Of a stretch of 64,000 bases of DNA, positions 12,688 to 24,938 are shown piece by piece. Numbering within the stretch: the stretch's first letter is position 1; every line of letters starts with the position of its first letter. This stretch comes from Zingiber officinale (taxonomy: Eukaryota; Streptophyta; Magnoliopsida; Zingiberales; Zingiberaceae): positions 22,563,558-22,627,557 of the forward strand of contig NC_055990.1 in NCBI RefSeq assembly GCF_018446385.1, written 5' to 3'. Position numbers and translations under genes: made by a program. The notes under the pieces are model-generated. The model saw only the letters and a list, made by a program, of their open reading frames with translations. It was not told where the DNA came from and ran no database searches.

Positions 12688-14220
12688 TGATGCGGATGTG
12701 CCTGGGCCCAAAGGGAATAAGGACGGAGAAGGAGGGCAGTTTAGTCATTTGACAGGAGTAGGGTTTTTGTTTTAAGAGGCACACTGTTCATCATCCAGGG
12801 CAGGGGCCTCGTGGTTTTTCCGCCGCCGCCAACAGGAAGTCATCTTCTTCCCCCTCCCATGCTCCTCGCCGGCACCGACGCCGACCGTGGGTCGCCACCT
12901 CTTCTCTTCTCTCCCTCTCCTCTCGTTGGCAGAGGCGACCATGGCCTAGGACGTCGCGGAGGTCCTTTCTTCTGTTGCCATTGCTTCCGCCGCCAGGGAA
13001 GACTGCCTCCTCTGCTCTCCCTCTCCTCTCCTCTCGCCGGCAGAAACCTCCAGCCACAGCGGCATCCCCTCCCCCCTCGTCTGTTGGCCGAGCAGGTTCC
13101 TGTTGTACGCCCTCGCGTTCTCCACAATCACCTCGACCTCGTCGGCGTCACCCTTCGACAACCACCGCCGCCTCCAGCGGCCACCTCCAACGATCGCTGC
13201 CACCTCCAGCGATCGCTGACGCCTCCAGCGGCCGCCGCCATTGTTGCAGCCGCCTCCATCGGCTGCTATCACCGCCGCCTCAGCCTCCTACGGCCACCAC
13301 CGCCACCGCCTCCTGCGGCCACCACCGTCGCCTCCAGCGGTCGACGCCGCTCGTACTGTTTGTCTACGCCAGCCTTCGAGTCGAGATGGGGTTCCGGGCA
13401 TCGAGCTGATGTGTTTCACTATTCGCACCGTTATTATGCTTGAGAGTTACTGGTATCATTCGGCCTGCGTGCCGTGTGTCAGCTTGCGAGCCGCTATCAT
13501 ATCCGGCCTATGTGTCGTCTCTTTTGATCCCTGCTATATCAGATCCCATGTCGCCTCCCTCATATCCGGCTCCTCAGCTGACTCACATTCATCTACCCGT
13601 CAGGGCCACGACGACTCGATCAGCACCGCGATCAGCTCATCGATCCATCCAAGGGCGCCCCGGGGCCAGGGTACGTCACCGTACTCGTCCTATATTTATT
13701 TCATTGTTCTGCTATTATTCGACTGCTTATATATTCGTAGGACCCACCTCAAGCATCGGGTACCAGAGACCAGGGCATTTCGGTCGCTGGCTGCAGGTAG
13801 TGTTGACCGGAGGTCTTCCGATAACTTGGTCAACACAGAAGATAGCTCACCATCCGGGTCATGGAGATGCGGTCAACATTCCAGACACGTCACACCGGTA
13901 GTTCCATCTTCTCAGATTCCCGACAGGAACAATAGTCTCCCACTAGATAAGTTCTTCCATAAGAAGGACTCTCATGTCCACAACATGCGCATGAAACACC
14001 TTCGGTACCAAGTCTTTGGTGAATGGATCAACCAACATGGAATCTGTAGTGATGTGCTCTACCATGATCTGACAACTCTGAACTCTTTCTTTAACCGTTA
14101 GAAACTTGATGTCAATGTGTTTGGACTTCGACGAACTCGGTTGTTCTTGATATAAAATTCTGCGACTTTATTATCACAATAGATCTTCAGCGGCCTATCA
14201 ATACTATCAATGATCTATAA
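12688..14220 (-). mobile_element. Copia RNase H end plus LTR-like sequence
   Basis: About 14220-13945 translates on the minus strand to the end of a copia RNase H domain (PLKIYCDNKVAEFY, then a decayed tail). It is followed by AGTGGGAGA, a polypurine tract, near 13937. The sequence beyond, to about 12688, would be the 3' LTR of that element, running from TGTTCCTGTCGG to CCGCATCA. It is GC-rich with CCGCC runs and gives long proline-rich frames that look like a composition effect. Whether this belongs to the surrounding element or is a separate insertion into it is not settled. Broken. Confidence 0.55.
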
Positions 14221-14289
14221 TACTGTGATAAAATTCTATAGTTAAATCACATGATTAAAATTTCATAGCATATTATCAACTCTGTCTCC

Positions 14290-14720
14290 ATAGTTAAAGT
14301 AAATCGATTTAAGCCATTGTAAATCAATTAAGGCTACACTGCATGCAATCGATTTAAGTCTATTCGAAATCGATTCAAGGCTACAATTAATCGATCGATT
14401 AAACTAAATGCAATCGATTAAGCCATTGTAAATCGATTACAGCTATAGTGAATCGATTAAGGCTATATTGAATCGATTGCATGCATGCGAATTGATTCAA
14501 TACTCCTCATTTGATTAGTGAATTTTTTAATCGATTGATAATCTCCCTGGTCGAAAATTTCGATTGGACTTTAATCTTAATCGATTGAAAGTAATAATCG
14601 TACAATTTCAACTTGTTATTCAATTAGGAAAAATTTTCAATTAATTAACAATAAGATTTTTATCGTGACTCAAGGTTTTTAATTGATTGAAAATTTTCCC
14701 AATCGATCAGTCGATTGGCC
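14290..14720. repeat. ATCGAT palindrome cluster
   Basis: About a dozen copies of AATCGATT or its ATCGAT core lie within 430 bp, in loose repeats of phrases such as TAAGCCATTGTAAATCGATT. The block sits between the copia RNase H fragment and the primer-binding site of the enclosing LTR element, where a leader and gag would be expected. Confidence 0.8.
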
Positions 14721-15546
14721 GTTCGATTCTGATTGATTCTGTTCACAATTTTAAGCTTGGTAATAAATTGGACGACCAAGTTACTCGATTAAATCATCAT
14801 GATTTGACCTAAAATTAGATCAAACACGATGGTTTTCGATGAAGAAGCAATGGTTCACTTGCTGTTCTTCTTGTTCTTTATGAAAACACAAAAACTCAAA
14901 AACTAAAGCTTTTCCTAGGTTTTTTTCTTACATTTAATCGACAATCAAATTGCTAAAACAAAAAATCTACGAAAATCCCTAACTTTAATTCATGAAATTC
15001 GAAGAAAATAAACTGTAACTCTGATACCACATGTTAAAACTTAAGTCACATGGATTCTAAGAACTGTATAAGAATTCGTATATAGGAAATACAAGAACAT
15101 ATGAGCATGAATCTAATTTCAACAATTAATCATGACATAACAACATAAGGAATAACCAAAGACAAAGGAACCTAATTGAAAAGTCATATTTTTGTTCTTT
15201 AGCGTCGTTTGAAAGATCCTAAGGAAGAAGAAGAAGCAGAAGTAAACGAGGAGGATCTTCCAAGGGGCTTAGAGGACAACGACATCAAAAAGTCCCTTGT
15301 CAATAGGAAACAAGAAACTATGTCAAGATAATACCCTAAATCCTTAGGAACCTCCCCTTTATATAGGAATTCAATCCATTATCGGCTAATAGATAATAAC
15401 GGATTAGGCTAAAGGATTCTACACATTAAACTCATATCCAATAACCCGAAACCTAATAACCTTAAGTTAGATCACTTAATGGATTTTGGTATTACAATTC
15501 TCTTAAATCACATGTGAGCTCCACCTTAAGAATATTAAATCCAACA

Positions 15547-15836
15547 ATTATTTGATTGGTTATTAAATTTAATAATTCAAACTTATTTATTTATTTATTT
15601 TATTACTTATTTAGCATATTGATAAGAGTTTTATTAATGAATATAGTTCGTGAACATTGTTCACAAACGTTGTTCATGAACATTAACGAGTTGAACACAT
15701 ATATGTCCAAGCTTATTTGTTTAGCTTAACAAGCTATCCAAACTTATTTGTTTAATTAATTTTGTGTATATTGAATAAACATAAATAAGCTCTTACCAAG
15801 CTGAATACCAAGCTTGTTCACAAATGCTTAGTTCAT
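15547..15836. other. AT-rich flank
   Basis: Repeated phrases such as TTGTTCA(T/C)GAAC and AAGCTTATTTGTTTA resemble the repeats at about 11490-11630. This suggests the LTR element at 11634-15546 landed in an older repeat. No gene is seen. Confidence 0.45.
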
Positions 15837-16060
15837 TTATAGCCCAAGAAATAAGTAATGGAGATCACTATTAAACTTCTTGTAGCAGTCTCAGAAACTC
15901 ACATGACCTGAAATTAATCCAATCAGACTTATCTAAATTAATCAATAGATTTTAACAGAAACTCATGGACTTAGACAAGTCCGATTGGACTCATTTTAAA
16001 TCCTGTGGATTTCTGAGGCAGTAAGAAGTTTAATGGTGCCCTTCATTACTTATTTTGGCT
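15837..16060. mobile_element. Foldback MITE
   Basis: About 224 bp with long imperfect inverted arms. The left arm opens AGCCCAAGAAATAAGTAATG and the reverse complement of the right end opens AGCCAAAATAAGTAATG. Both continue with ATTAAACTTCTT, CTCAGAAA and CCAATC(A/G)GACTT(A/G)TCTAA toward the centre near 15950. There is no coding sequence. Target duplication is not clear. Confidence 0.75.
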
Positions 16061-16847
16061 TCTCCAAAGATGTTATAATATTATGCTAACTTTCAGTTAG
16101 AGTGCAGTGTACGATCAATGCATATATGAGAGGGGTGATGAATCACGTGATTTTAGATAACTTATCTTTTTAACGTTTTGAAATCAAAGTGCAGTAGAAA
16201 AATTAAAAACAGTTAAGTAGAGAAAAGTATAATGTAAATACAAGAAGTTACTTGATTCAAAGTTTTTGACGACTCCTATTCTAAGAGTCACGATCCTTCG
16301 GACCGTATCGACGGGCAATCCACTAAAAACCTCTTCCAGAACCACTAGAAGAAGGAATCAAATATAAGTACGAAAAATAAGAAAGTGTAACGGCCTACAC
16401 TTCCCTTTTTGCAAGTATGAAAAATCTATGAACATTAAATTGTTACCAACACTTTAGAGATATATCTAGACGGGCTCATGTGTTGGTGTTGGTCTTCTAG
16501 TAGCAGTCGAATGATCTTAAAGCAGTAGCATACCAACAGGGCAAAGTCGAAACAGCAGAGGAATCGTTTGAAGATTGTAATTGAATTGATTCTTTGTGCT
16601 TCTCGAACTGCTCTTTTAAAGAGTGTTGAGGGAGCCTCCAAGCTTATAGGAGGCACCATCAATGCAAAGTTTAATCCCATAAACTTCAGTCACAATAAAC
16701 AACGTGAACTTCAGCTTCTATCTATTTGAGAGCTCCTTCCATGCTCTCTAAGGCACCTCCAAAGCACTCTGAGGTGCCTCCAGTGCTCTCTAGGGTGCCT
16801 CTCCGCCATGAGAAGTTTATCCTTAAACTTCATCTGTGCAAGGGTGC

Positions 16848-17214
16848 TGATCCTGTCCGAACGATGACTCAACGAACGCTGGGCACGTGGCACTCTCCGG
16901 TTACCTACGTGGGTTTTCGACTGGTGGCACGAACCTCCGGCGTACCTGCACAGAAGTCAGGCCGGGAAGGGGTTCCCGGCGGCGATCCTCCGACGCTCAA
17001 GTCAGGCGAGCAAGCAGTGAAGAAGTGGCTCTCAGAATATTAGAATGCGTACCTCCGGCGAAGTATGAGGCTCTTTATATAGAGAGGTGAAAGAGCTCCT
17101 GCACGTCCACCTAGATGCATACGTGTCCGTAGCCCATACCTCGGTATGTATCTGTCAGAAAGCTTACCTGACCCATACTGCTACAGTCTAGGCATGCCCT
17201 TGATGGGACAGCGG
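16848..17214 (-). repeat. Tat element 3' LTR, first part (rest at 28443-28885)
   Basis: Matches 38377-38743 of the 5' LTR and stops exactly at the copia insertion point. The remainder resumes at 28443 after the copia element and the AGCGG duplication, and ends GGATCA at 28885. A polypurine run (minus-strand AAGGGGAGGCAAG) adjoins it on the right at about 28886-28898. Parts sum to 810 bp, equal to the other LTR. Confidence 0.93.
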
Positions 17215-18976
17215 TGTTGATACAGTCTGACCTGGCTGTTGTTTTGATGTTGACACTGATTTAAGTTTGTATCAGATATTAATTTAACTCAGAATGACTA
17301 CTGATCGAGGTTGATCAGTTGGGAGGGAAAGTCCTGGTGAGTGAAGCCAGGCAAGGGAAATCCAGATGGGTCAAGGTTGACCAGACATCTGGTAAAAAGT
17401 CCAAGCAGGGAGCTTGGCACGGGAAAAGTCCAAGTATGGTGACTTGGCACGGAATGGTCAGAGAGGGCTCGGTAGCTCGTTCTCTGGACCGGATGAGGTC
17501 GGAGAGGGCTCGGTAGCTCGTTCTCTGGACCGGATGAGGTCGGAGAGGGCTCGGTAGCTCGTTCTCCGGACTAGGTCAGAGAGGGCTCGGTAGCTCGGTC
17601 TCGGGACCAGGAAGACCTCAGGGTTTCGGGCTGGAAAGCTGCAAAACTCACTCGGTAGCATTGGATCGGTCTACAGACCGATCCAGTGATACCTTGGTCG
17701 TCTGGATCGGTCTGCAGACCGATCCAGTGATACTCCAAGATCACTGATCGGTCGGGTGACCGATCAGTAACCACACAGACTTTCTGTGGGCTATCTGATC
17801 GGTCTGGTGACCGATCAGGATCCACACAGAAACATTCTGTGGGTTAACTGATCGGTCTGTGGACCGATCAGTAACCACACAGAAGCATTCTGTGGGTTAT
17901 CTGATCGGTCTACAGACCGATCAGAAAGAAGTGATCAGAAACGCTGAGAAAGGGTGGAACGGTCTGTGGACCGATCCACACATAGTCTGATCGGTCCACA
18001 GACCGATCAGGATCTTCCCGGACCGATCTCCTGATCGGTCCAGAAACCTATGGATCGGTCTGCTGACCGATCCACAGTGATGTCGCACGTCTCCTGCTAC
18101 TTCTCTGAGATTTCTGACTCGTTTCTGATGCATCTGATCTAACATCTGCTTGTGAGCTTTTTGAGTTACAGGCTGCAGGTGCCATGGTGATGTTTGAATT
18201 CAAATCAATGACTATCAAAGGAATAAAACAAAATGGTTTTTCTACTGGTTATCGTTGCAAATTGTGCAAAAGAAGCGTCAACGTTCACTGGCTTGTTCAG
18301 TTGTCTCACTGGCTGCGATCAGCTTGACTCTTCCTTATTGGTTCGAGCTCAGAGAAGACCAAGGATGGTATTGGTGTGAGTTCAGATGAGGAAGAAGCGT
18401 GATTGGCGACGCCTGGTTTGGCGACAGTGATACGCTACTGGTTTGCAGTGATTCGATGCAGGCAAACGCAGTGAAGAAAGCAGAGAAATAAGAAGGAGGA
18501 AGAGGAGAGGATGAGAAATATACTCTGGAAAAACTCTCTCTGTCGTTCAAGCAAGAGGCTGTGCGTTTTCGTTGAGCTCTTGGCTGATTCCTCCTGTAGT
18601 TGTTTTTCTGCTTCGTGGCTGTAAGTTAAACTGTTCAATCCTTTAGCCACACTCTGTAAGTAATTGTGCTTCACTTTCAAATCTACTCTTGTGATCTTTG
18701 TGGAGAGGTTACTCCACCGAGAAGGAGGATCTTTAGCCGGAATTTATCCGGGGTGCGATCTACCGAAGATCAAGGAGTCGTCCACCTTACGGACACGCCG
18801 AGGAGTAGGGGCAAGTTATCCCCGAACCTCGTAAATCCTAGTGTTAGTGTGCTTGTGTTTTTCTCTCCTTTAGTTGTCCAATTCCGCTGTGCTAACGATT
18901 ATCTGTGTAGAAGTTTTCGTTTAAGTTTTTAAAGGAGCTATTCACCCCCCCCCTCTAGCCATCTAAGATCCCAACA
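17215..18976 (+). repeat. Sirevirus 5' LTR with 41-bp repeat and palindrome block
   Basis: It contains a short tandem repeat (GAGAGGGCTCGGTAGCTC phrase, units starting 17457, 17498, 17539 and 17575). Next, at about 17665-18080, come about ten palindromes of the form GATCGGTC-N4-GACCGATC, interleaved with CACACAGAA..TTCTGTGGG short inverted repeats. The terminus is CCCCCCTCTAGCCATCTAAG then ATCCCAACA. Open frames across the palindromes (for example Asp-Arg-Ser repeats) reflect the repeats only. Confidence 0.9.
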
Positions 18977-19033
18977 AGTGGTATCAGAGCCTGGTGCTCT
19001 TCATTTCGGCTTAACAACCCAAAGAGCTAAACA

Positions 19034-20224
19034 ATGGCCATGAAGGAGGGACTCAGCACCAACCGTCCACCCTATTTCGATGGAGCAGATTTTCAATACT
19101 GGAAAAGCCGCATGGAGTATTACCTCAAGACCGATATCTCCATGTGGTTCTCCGTCAAGGAGGGATTCTCACCTCCAAAGGATGAAGAAGGTAAGGAACT
19201 TGACTCATCGAGATGGTCAACCGAGCAAACTCGCAAGGGACAAGCCGATGCCAAGGCGGTTGTCACCTTGCAATGTGGGATAGCCAAGGATCAACTTGTC
19301 AAGGTTGGCCCTTTCACAAGTGCGAAGGATCTATGGAACAAGCTCATCGAGCTCCAAGAAGGGACTCGAGACTCTCGGATCGCCAAGAGGGATTTGTTCC
19401 TAAACCAACTACAGAACCTTGTCATGAAGGAAAATGAAACTGTAAGTGAGATACATGGAAGGTTCAAGGAGATCATCAATGGTCTCCATTCGGTGGATGA
19501 ACGAGTAGAAAACCGTGACCTCGTAAGGTATGCTCTAAAAGCTTTTCCTAGGAATGCCTTGTGGTCATCTATGGTGGATGCCTACAAGGTATCCAAGGAT
19601 CTTTCCATTGTTAAGTTAGATGAATTTTTTTGTGAAATGGAATTACATGAACTTGCTAACAAAGGGCAAAAAGAGAAAGGTATTGCTTTGGTTGCAGAAG
19701 AAAAGAGCAAGGAGGGAAGAAGAAAGAAAGAAAAGAAGAAGGAGAAAGAAATTGTTTCATCTTCATCCTCCTCCGAGTCCGATGATGAAGGTGAATCATC
19801 ATCAAGCGAGATGGCCAACTTCGTGAGAAGAATCATGAGAAGGAGCAGAAGATACAAAGGGAAAGGTAAACCTAGTGAACAAAATATTGACAAAACTAAT
19901 GTTACATGTTATGAGTGCAGCAAAAAGGGACACTATCGGAGCGAGTGTCCGAAATTAAAAAGGAAGGAGGAACGAGCCAAAAAGAAGGAGGAAAGAGTCA
20001 AGAAGAAGAAGGCTCTAAAAGCTACATGGGATGAGTCTTCTTCAAGTTCATCTGAGGAAGAGAAGGGGGAGAAGAGTACACGGCAGTTAGCCCTCATGGC
20101 AAGAGAGGAGTCCGAGTCCGAGAGTGAGGACTCAAGCTCTTCAGCCGCGACTTCATCATCTTCGGATGATGAAGAGGTAACCTCTCCCCATTTACAACAA
20201 GGCTGGATTAGGATACCAACCTAA
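19034..20224 (+). CDS. Sirevirus gag
   Basis: A 396-residue capsid-type protein beginning 43 bp after the primer-binding site. The N-terminal part has FDGADFQYWKSRMEYYLK and a W..L...EGT....K motif of the copia gag (UBN2-like) family. A CCHC zinc knuckle, CYECSKKGHYRSEC, lies near residues 294-307. The C-terminal half is a lysine/glutamate-rich and serine-rich low-complexity region (two stretches of SSSSSSE type), likely disordered. A large gag with such a tail is usual for Sireviruses. Function by family is packaging of the element RNA. This is an element gene, not a host gene. Confidence 0.9.
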   Translation: MAMKEGLSTNRPPYFDGADFQYWKSRMEYYLKTDISMWFSVKEGFSPPKDEEGKELDSSRWSTEQTRKGQADAKAVVTLQCGIAKDQLVKVGPFTSAKDLWNKLIELQEGTRDSRIAKRDLFLNQLQNLVMKENETVSEIHGRFKEIINGLHSVDERVENRDLVRYALKAFPRNALWSSMVDAYKVSKDLSIVKLDEFFCEMELHELANKGQKEKGIALVAEEKSKEGRRKKEKKKEKEIVSSSSSSESDDEGESSSSEMANFVRRIMRRSRRYKGKGKPSEQNIDKTNVTCYECSKKGHYRSECPKLKRKEERAKKKEERVKKKKALKATWDESSSSSSEEEKGEKSTRQLALMAREESESESEDSSSSAATSSSSDDEEVTSPHLQQGWIRIPT

Positions 20225-20402
20225 GGAGTCTAGTTTTATTTCTTTAGTGTCAAGAACCCAATTTCATAGAACACATGTTTCTAGGGTTCATGAGACTAGG
20301 AAGAAGGTGACTAAGGCATGGGTGCCTAAGTCTCTCATTGTAGATGCATTAGGTCCCAGAATTTGGGTACCTAAAACATCCGTCTTTCGTGTCTTGTAGG
20401 CA

Positions 20403-23400
20403 TTGGTCGAGGGGGAGCGTCTATCAACTTGGTTTGTTGATAGTGGATGCTCCAAGCACATGACAGGGGACAAGTCACTATTCTCTACCATACAAAATAA
20501 AAATAGAGGTAATGTGTCTTTTGGCAATAATGGTAGTCTTAAGGTTATAGGGGTTGGAGACATTCATATATCCGAATGTCTCCACATCAAGAATGTTCTT
20601 CTAGTCAAGGGGATGACTTTTAATCTCCTAAGTGTCAGTCAATTGTGTGATACGGGTTACACAATTGAATTTCATTCAAGTCAATGTTTGGTTAAACACA
20701 TTGACACACTTGACACGGTACTAGTAGGCACAAGGGTTGATAATATTTATCAAGTATCGTTTAAAAGTGCTACTAATGCTTTGATTAAGTGTTTCATGTC
20801 AAAAGAAGAAGAGTCTTGGCTTTGGCATAGAAGGTTGGCACATGTAAACATGAAGAACATTCGGAAGTTGGCCAACAAAGGACTAGTACGAGGCTTACCA
20901 AGCATCAAGTACCAAAAGAACAAACTATGTGATGCATGTCAAATGGGTAAGCAAACAAAAGCATCTCATAAAGGTAAAAGCATTGTGAGTACATCTACTG
21001 CCTTAGACTTATTACATATGGACTTGTTTGATTGTAACAATGTTATTTCGTTGAATGGTAATAGATATTGTTTAGTAGTTATTGATGATTTTACTAGATA
21101 TACATGGACCTTCTTTTTGAAAACTAAGGATCAAACCATAGATATTTTTATTTCTTTTTGTAGAAGAACTGAAAATGAAAAATCAACAACAATTAAAACC
21201 ATTAGAAGTGATCATGGTGGTGAATTTCAAAACCATAGGTTCTTAGAATTTTGTCAAGCAAAAGGGTATAGACATGAGTTCTCAACTCCAAGGACCCCAC
21301 AGCAAAATGGGGTTGTGGAGAGAAAGAACCGAGTCTTACAAGAGGCTGCACGAAGCATGCTCAATGAGTACTCACTACCGAGTTACTTGTGAGCTGAAGC
21401 TGTGAATACAGCTTGCTATGTGCAAAACCGAATCCTGATACATAGGTTTTTAGGAAAGACTCCTCATGAACTTTGGTTTGGGAAACCACCTACAATTAAA
21501 CATCTTAGGGTGTTTGGTTGTAAGGTGTTTATTTTGAACACCAAGGACCATCTTGGAAAATTTTCGGCCAAGGCTGATGAAGGGATACTGGTCGGGTACT
21601 CGCTCACCAGCAAAGCCTATCGAGTCTACAATAATTGGACTAAATTGATTGAAGAGTCCTCTGATGTAGCTTTTGAAGAAATCCCTAAATCAAATGATCA
21701 ATCAAGGGATGTAGGAGAAATTCAACTTGAACTTAGAAATCTAAGTTTGAATGATCAAAATGAAGAAAGAGTCGAGGTTGACTCTGATGACGATGAGCAA
21801 AGGCAACAAAGGGCTCCGGTTGATCCCTTGCCTGATATTGAGTCCTTGCCTGTGCCTAGTGAGACCATTCATGAGGCACCACCAACACCAAGACAATGTA
21901 GGATAACCACTAGTCATCCCCAAGACCAAATCGTGGGAGATATCCAACAAGGGGTTAGGACTAGGTCATTCTTTAGAAATGAGTCTAATGAAGTCGCATT
22001 GATTTCAGAGATTGAACCAAAATTAGTTGATGAGGCATTGCGCGATCCTGATTGGATCATAGCTATGCAAGATGAGTTAGGTCAATTTGAAAGGAGCCAA
22101 GTGTGGGACTTAGTTCCTAGACCTAAGAAGACCACCATTATTGGAACTAAATGGGTCTTCAAAAATAAGTTAAATCAAAAGGGCGAAGTTGTAAGAAACA
22201 AGGCAAGACTTGTAGCCAAGGGCTATAGTCAAGTCGAAGGTCTCGATTATGATGAGACTTATGCTCCCGTGGCCCGATTAGAATCCATTCGTCTGATGCT
22301 AGCTTTTGCTGCACATAGAGGTTTCAAGCTCTATCAAATGGATGTTAAATCTGCCTTCTTAAATGGCTTCATTAAAGAAGAGGTCTATGTTGAACAACCC
22401 CCGGGGTTTGTGAGTACCGAACCTCCAAACCACGTATACAAGCTCAAGAAAGCTCTTTATGGGCTTAAACAAGCACCTCGAGCTTGGTATGAAAGGTTGT
22501 CAACTTATTTACTAGAAAAGGGCTTTGTAAGAGGCCAAATAGACCCAACACTATTTCTGCGTAGAGATGGTGAAAATATTTTTGTAGCCCAAGTGTATGT
22601 CGATGACATAATTTGTGGCTCAAATAACAAGGTCTATTTAAATGAATTCATTTCTCACATGGAAAGTGAGTTTGAGATGAGTCTAGTAGGAGAGTTGACA
22701 TTCTTCCTCGGACTTGAAATCAAACAAACTCGAGATGGAATTTATGTCCATCAGACAAAATACACTCAAGAGATGCTTAGAAAATTCAACATGAGTGACT
22801 CTAAGGAAATGTCCACTCCAATGGCGACAAGCACTCGCCTTGACAATGATGAGAGTGGAAAACCAATTGATCTAACGCAATATAGAAGCATGATTGGTAG
22901 TCTTCTATATCTCACAGCTAGTCGACCAGACATACTTTTTGCTGTGGGCATGTGTGCTAGATATCAAGTCTGTGCCAAGGAATCTCATTTAATTGCAGTT
23001 AAGAGAATATTGAGATACCTTAAGGGCACAATTCGAGTAGGTCTATGGTACCCTCGTACAGAGTCTTTTGACTTGATAGGCTATACCGATTCCGATTATG
23101 CTGGGTGCAAACTGGATCGGAAAAGCACTAGTGGGGTTGCCAATTTTTAGGTTCATCATTAGTTAGTTGGTCAAGTCGGAAGCAACATTGTGTGGCTCTC
23201 TCCACGACCGAGGCTGAATACATTGCCATGGGAGAGAGTGTATCACAATTGTTGTGGATGATTCACACTCTAGAGGATTATGGACTTTCTTATAAGGGTG
23301 TACAAGTGCTATGTGACAACATTAGCACGATCAACCTAACTAAAAATCCAGTCCATCATTCAAGGACCAAGCACATTGAAGTGCGTCATCACTTCATTAG

Positions 23401-23539
23401 AGATCACGTAGCTAGGGGTGACATTGTGCTCACATATGTGGAGTCAAAGTCAAACCTAGCCGACATTTTCACCAAACCCCTTCCGGAGAATGAATTTAGT
23501 CATTTAAGGAGGGAGTTGGGAATGTGTTTGGCTCCTTAG
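20403..23539 (+). CDS. Sirevirus pol (protease, integrase, RT, RNase H)
   Basis: Domains in order: a protease-like region with [11 protein letters not shown] near 20432; a GAG-pre-integrase region with [11 protein letters not shown] near 20820; an integrase core with [15 protein letters not shown] and [12 protein letters not shown] (about 21020-21330); an acidic linker; RT with [20 protein letters not shown] and the VYVDDII catalytic block (about 22140-22620); and RNase H with [15 protein letters not shown] and a CDN motif (about 23080-23400). The end is followed by non-coding DNA before the third ORF. Integrase before RT defines Ty1/copia. The reading frame is not continuous (about two breaks), so this copy is a fossil. 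Confidence 0.88.
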
Positions 23540-24354
23540 GTCATTAGAACTTCACCATGATCAATAAGGACTATTAAAATGACAAGAGTAATTGGGACAA
23601 TAATTTGGGCAACTTGGGAACATCTCACACAAACTATAAGGTTTAACAAAATATTTTTGTTTGCTAGAAATGGGGTGAGATGCTAGGATCAACCCAATTA
23701 TTCAAGATGTATCATGCATCCCTTGAATAATTAGGTTGAAGAGACATTAATTGAGTATGAGGAAGGCCATTACATAATTCATGTGTATTTGGCTCCTAGA
23801 TCTTACTCATATATTCCAACCAAGGAATCTTGGTTGGACTTTTGCCTAGAAATTTTCTAATCATGGTTGATGGTTGATGTGTTGATTGGTATTGTTGCTT
23901 GGTTCAAGTCATGACTTTGATTGATAAAACGATAGGGTATTAAAGGAAATAATAACAACTTGGATATATTTTGACAAACTTGAAACTAAACATAACAAGG
24001 ATCAAGAATTTCAGCTTTCGTGCCTTGCTTGAAAATTAGGACAAGTTGTTTATATTTTGACAAACTTGAACCTGATCATAGAAATGAGTTTTGAACTCTT
24101 AAGGACCAAGAAGACAGAACCCCATATGGTTGGAGTTAGTGTGAGGTTTTTGTTTGATAAGAATCTGAAACCTTAAGACTATAAACAAGTTCAGACCATA
24201 ACTTTTAGGTAAGAGTTATGCTTGTAGGTTCTAGGCTCTGACCATGGAAGCTTTCCTAGAGAAACTTCCACGAATTATCGAACACAAGTTACTCAAATTA
24301 CAGCTTTCAGTTACCGGAATTACAACTTTCAGTTACTGAAATTACGGAGAAATC

Positions 24355-24650
24355 AGACACTGATCGGTCTACGGACCGATCAAGTCAGTCTAGCACGCTA
24401 CTGATCCCTTTCTGATCGGTCTACAGACCGATCAGAGAGATCCCTGATCGGTCCGGAGACCAATCAGATCAATTCGGCACAAAAAGCCACTGATCAATCT
24501 CTGATCGGTCTATCGACCGATCAGGAAGCTCGCTGATCGTACTGATCGTCTCCTGATCGGTCCGTGGACCGATCAGGATGTTCCTGGATCGGTCCAGGGA
24601 CCGATCAGGAGGCTTCTGACACCTTCTGATCGGACAACCGTCCGATCATT
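24355..24650. repeat. Internal palindrome cluster upstream of ORF3
   Basis: Six or so copies of the TGATCGGTC-N4-GACCGATCA palindrome seen in the LTRs occur here, between pol and the third ORF of the same element. They are followed by a pyrimidine-rich stretch (about 24690-24800) resembling a leader. Confidence 0.85.
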
Positions 24651-24938
24651 TCTTCACTGTACACCCATCTAAACCCTTAAAACCTCCCGATCCCTTCTTT
24701 TCTTCGTTCACGCGAACCCTAGCCGACTCTCCCCACCAGTTCACCCTTTTTTTTCTTCTCTTTGCACGCCAAACCCTACCCGAAGCTCTAACCCTCGGAA
24801 GCCCTAGTCTAAAGTTCAAATGGCACCAAGGTAACTTCTTACCTCTCTAGAACTTGGCATTATGTTTCTCACTGAATCTGTTGTTCTGTTGTTTCGGTTC
24901 TTAATTGTTGGTGGCTCCTGTGCTTTTCGTTTTTCCCA

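Larger units (their letters stand above)
11634..15546 (-). mobile_element. LTR retrotransposon with paired LTRs, largely non-coding
   Basis: Two direct repeats of about 515 bp bound the element: about 11634-12149 and 15032-15546. The right one runs TGTTAAAAC to CCAACA. On the minus strand the right LTR is followed at once by a primer-binding site TGGTATCAGAG (about 15019-15029), complementary to initiator tRNA-Met, so it is the 5' LTR. The left LTR is preceded by a polypurine tract AAGTGGGAGA (about 12150-12160). Both ends therefore fit a minus-strand Ty1/copia element, but no gag or full pol is seen between them. The LTRs are clearly diverged by eye, so it is older than the neighbouring nests. 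Target duplications could not be confirmed. Confidence 0.75.

Noticed and set aside
12811-13443. Long proline-rich open frames on both strands
   Set aside because: The stretch is made of CCGCC and CCTCC runs inside LTR-like sequence. Several frames are open at once, which is a composition effect, and no domain is visible.
13241-14101. 286-codon open frame on the plus strand
   Set aside because: It runs antisense through a copia RNase H fragment and the GC-rich LTR-like stretch, with no recognisable domain.
11634-15546. A novel non-autonomous element family
   Set aside because: The LTRs, primer site and polypurine tract are standard for copia, and the missing genes are explained by decay and possible insertion. 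Calling a new family needs more copies.
17571-18145. Asp-Arg-Ser-rich open frames on the minus strand
   Set aside because: They arise from the GATCGGTC palindromes in the LTR and repeat with them; similar frames occur at the other palindrome clusters (40.4 and 48.2 kb).
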